Of a DNA stretch of 6,445 nucleotides, positions 3,940 through 6,445 are shown in pieces. How positions within the stretch are numbered: position 1 is the first letter of the stretch; each line of letters begins with the position of its first letter. Origin of the DNA: CAIKAP01 sp964574605 (lineage in GTDB: Bacteria; Verrucomicrobiota; Verrucomicrobiia; Palsa-1439); the NCBI GenBank assembly GCA_964574605.1, contig CAZNOK010000253.1, forward strand, positions 1-6,445, given 5' to 3'. Both the position numbers and the translations under genes were made by a program. The notes under the pieces were generated by a model. The model had not been told where the DNA came from. It saw only the letters and a program-made list of their open reading frames with translations, and made no database searches.

Positions 3940-6445
3940 TTACAGTATACTTGACCGATGCGCCATTGCCCGCAGAATGGTATCCAACACGTCATCGAGT
4001 CGTTTGCCAACATCTTCGGCCAGGAAGCGCAGAATCCGGTAGCCGTTCTCCTGTAGTAGGACATCCTTGTGCCGGTCGCGCCGGTACGCCTCAACGTTTT
4101 CCAGATGTTGCGGTCCATCCAACTCGACGGCCACGCGCGCTTCCGTACAAAGCAGATCCACTTCCATCCGGCCACAGCCATCAAATGGGACCGGCAACTC
4201 GACGTTCAACCGGAACTTGCCGGCAGTTGCCGGAAGCGATTCGAGCCGACGGAACAGGAACGCTTCAATAGCGCTGCGCGCCTGTTGCTCTCCGACTCTG
4301 GTTGGGTGTGCCGCGTCCACGAACAAACGTGCCAGTGGCACATCCACACCCTCGCGCACTAGACGACGGACACTCGCGGCATAATCCTGTTTCCATGCTG
4401 GATCAATTGGCAACGGAACTTCGGTCGGCCAGCCAGGGATGGCGCTGGCCGGCAGCAGAATCCGGTACCCAACGGCTTCATATCCCCGGCAACGTCGGTC
4501 AAACATCCGCGCCAGCATCGGCACGTCGAGGTCGGCGTAATCGTACACCCGCACCTCGCGTTTGCCCTCGTGGAGACGATGCAGTCGTCCCACGTACTGC
4601 GCTATTGTTCCCCTCCAGGAAATGGGGAGAGTCAGAAATAGCGTGTCGAGTCGCGCGTCATCAAAGCCCTCACCGAGATAACGACCAGTTGCCACCAACA
4701 CCCACCCGGCATCCTGGGGAATGCTCGCCAACCGGTCGGTTACCGCACGCATCTGTTTCCTCCCCATTCCGCCGCGCAAGATGACAACGTGCCGTATGCG
4801 CGGCGTGAGTTGTTCGGTCAGGTATTGGAGATGTTCGTTGCGCTCAGTGAGCACTACCGGTGATCGCTTCTGTTCGACCGCCGCCACAATCTCATCGCAA
4901 ATCATCCGGTTGCGCTTCGTGTCTGCAATCAGTTCGTCATACAGCGCATTGAAAGAGACGCGCTGGTCGGGAGACTCCTGTGGTCGTGACTGAAAACCGG
5001 TCGGACGCACCAGCACGGTGTGCTCAAATGGCCGGGCTGCGGCCTGAACCTTTGCATCCACCACATGACGCACCGGACCGCACTGCATGAAGATGATCGG
5101 ATGATGGCCGTCTTTGCGCATGACAGTTGCCGATAACCCGGTCACGAATTTCGATTTAGCGCGTCGGGCGACCTGTTCGAAACTCTGCGCCGACAAATGG
5201 TGACACTCGTCCACGACCAGATGCCCGTATTGTCCCACCAGGTCATTGACGACACCTTTTCGGACGAGGCTCTGGATGATCGCCACATCCAGAATGCCGG
5301 TAGGCTTCTTGCGTCCACCGCCAATCTGTCCGATGGATTTCGGTGAAACTCCCAAGAAGGCCGACAATCGCTCCACCCATTGTGCTTGGATTTGCCGGCG
5401 GTGAACCAGCACTAGCGTGTTGACGTTGCGTTTGGCGATCAGCCATGCCGCGACCACGGTCTTCCCGAAGGCGGTTGTGGCCGCCAAAACGCCGGTGTCG
5501 TGGGCCAACATCTTGCCGGCAGCAAGTTGTTGCTCAGGGCGAAGCTCGCCGTGGAATGTCATTTCCAGCGGTGTGCCGCTCTGGCGTTCGTCCCGGACCA
5601 CGGCCTCGATGTTCAGACTCTTCAGAAGACTGCGCACCTCTTCGAGACAACCGCGCGGCAACCCGAGGTGTGTGCCGTGATTCTCCGCACAGCCAATGAT
5701 CCGCGGCTTTTCGTAGGTCGGCAACCGCATCGCTTGTGCCCGGTAGAACTCCGGATTCTGAAACGCTGCGAGACGAATCAGGCGATTCCGCAACCCCGGC
5801 GGCATCCCTTCTTTGGGCAAATACAACTCATTCCCCAAGATAATCTCCAGCCGGTCCGGTAAGGGGCCGGTCACTGGTGAAACAGATTGCCGGCGTGATG
5901 GCGGGAGCGCCCAAGGCAACGCCGGCTCGTCATCCGCAAGCTCCAACCGCACCCCCACGATCCGACCTTTTCTCTCGGCTTCGCGCACTATCGGTTCAAT
6001 GACCTCGCGACCGATTTTGGCAAGTTGGCCCAAGAACGACCACTGGTCGGGGTACGGGACAAAATGCTCATCCACAAAGAGACTGTTACCGTTCGCACGT
6101 GGCCGATGCTGAAGAGGCAAGGCAATCAGGTTGCCGAAGCCGCCTTTCGGCAGCGTGTCTTGATTGGGGAAAAACCGGTCGTAGGAGTCCAAGCCGAGAT
6201 CCGGACGATTCTCCATCGTTTCGGTAAGCAGGTGCGCGCTGAGTTTGCGGGCCAGTACGGCCGGAATGGCTTCGGCGAAGAACAACCACACGTGGCCACC
6301 CTTACCGGATCGTGACCGTTCCAACGCTGCCGGCAAGTTCAGTCGCCGGCATGTCTGGAGGTAGGCGCTGGCGTCTTGCTGCCAAGTACCCTTGTCAAAA
6401 TCAACCGCCAAGAAGAAGCATGTCTCATCGAGCAACATCGGATAG
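3940..6445 (-). CDS. AEP primase + SF2 helicase + DUF559 nuclease fusion (TOTE conflict-system type), 5'-partial
   Basis: The gene runs off the right edge. The frame stays open above the ATG at 6438, giving YP before MLLDETCFFLAVDFD, a site that is internal in homologues I recall, so the N-terminal part is missing. Residues are counted from that ATG (832 seen). AEP primase, about 1-170: metal-binding DFD (D13, D15) and the SGKGGH motif (44-49). SF2 helicase, about 295-660: Walker A TTAFGKT (321-327), VHRRQ (345-349), Walker B DECH (410-413), SAT (436-438), motif V GRYLGEGFD (585-593) and arginine-finger motif QYVGRLHR (614-621), all intact. C-terminal DUF559/Vsr-like nuclease, about 720-825: EVD (759-761), ELDGPQH (772-778), RRDRHKD (786-792), then GYRILRF (799-805). 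Such a protein could unwind DNA or RNA-DNA hybrids, synthesise nucleic acid and cut. Its family is associated with conflict between mobile elements and hosts. No key motif is damaged, so it should be active. Confidence 0.93.
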   Translation of the reverse strand, partial: YPMLLDETCFFLAVDFDKGTWQQDASAYLQTCRRLNLPAALERSRSGKGGHVWLFFAEAIPAVLARKLSAHLLTETMENRPDLGLDSYDRFFPNQDTLPKGGFGNLIALPLQHRPRANGNSLFVDEHFVPYPDQWSFLGQLAKIGREVIEPIVREAERKGRIVGVRLELADDEPALPWALPPSRRQSVSPVTGPLPDRLEIILGNELYLPKEGMPPGLRNRLIRLAAFQNPEFYRAQAMRLPTYEKPRIIGCAENHGTHLGLPRGCLEEVRSLLKSLNIEAVVRDERQSGTPLEMTFHGELRPEQQLAAGKMLAHDTGVLAATTAFGKTVVAAWLIAKRNVNTLVLVHRRQIQAQWVERLSAFLGVSPKSIGQIGGGRKKPTGILDVAIIQSLVRKGVVNDLVGQYGHLVVDECHHLSAQSFEQVARRAKSKFVTGLSATVMRKDGHHPIIFMQCGPVRHVVDAKVQAAARPFEHTVLVRPTGFQSRPQESPDQRVSFNALYDELIADTKRNRMICDEIVAAVEQKRSPVVLTERNEHLQYLTEQLTPRIRHVVILRGGMGRKQMRAVTDRLASIPQDAGWVLVATGRYLGEGFDDARLDTLFLTLPISWRGTIAQYVGRLHRLHEGKREVRVYDYADLDVPMLARMFDRRCRGYEAVGYRILLPASAIPGWPTEVPLPIDPAWKQDYAASVRRLVREGVDVPLARLFVDAAHPTRVGEQQARSAIEAFLFRRLESLPATAGKFRLNVELPVPFDGCGRMEVDLLCTEARVAVELDGPQHLENVEAYRRDRHKDVLLQENGYRILRFLAEDVGKRLDDVLDTILRAMAHRSSIL

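Noticed and set aside
6436..6438. ATG as the true start of the primase-helicase-nuclease
   Set aside because: The frame is open to the window edge with YP before this Met, and the position is only 12 residues before the catalytic DFD, too short for the N-terminal part of the primase domain.

Overview
The window is a GC-rich bacterial segment in which every well-supported gene lies on the minus strand. No gene fixes the taxon. GC-rich coding, weak Shine-Dalgarno signals, a very large secreted TPR protein and a long primase-helicase-nuclease fusion would suit the Verrucomicrobiota/Planctomycetota or a similar environmental lineage, but this is a low-confidence impression.

The window has three parts. 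(1) Positions 1-3226 hold a two-gene envelope operon read right to left. An 897-residue TPR protein with an N-terminal membrane/signal segment is followed, through a GTGA stop/start overlap, by a small secreted protein of unknown function. The 3' end of the small gene runs into a pair of 13-bp direct repeats at the left edge. These resemble the end of an insertion sequence lying outside the window, so the last six codons and the stop appear to come from that element. (2) Positions 3227-3618 hold no convincing gene but are rich in signals: a 23-nt match to the 3' end of tmRNA (ssrA), helically spaced short repeats, a third, inverted copy of one repeat, a strong hairpin, and a tiny plus-strand reading frame with a good ribosome-binding site. 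(3) Positions 3619-6445 hold a small unrecognised ORF and, just upstream of it, the large gene of the window. That gene encodes an archaeo-eukaryotic primase (AEP) + SF2 helicase + DUF559/Vsr-like nuclease fusion of the type called a 'TOTE conflict system' protein. Its 5' end lies beyond the right edge.

My main reading is that 3313-3335 is one attachment site of an island that entered the 3' end of ssrA. The orientation of the remnant puts the TPR operon on the chromosomal side and the helicase/nuclease on the island side, so the primase-helicase-nuclease would be island cargo with a likely anti-invader or genome-conflict role. No integrase and no intact ssrA is visible, so this remains a hypothesis that flanking sequence would settle.
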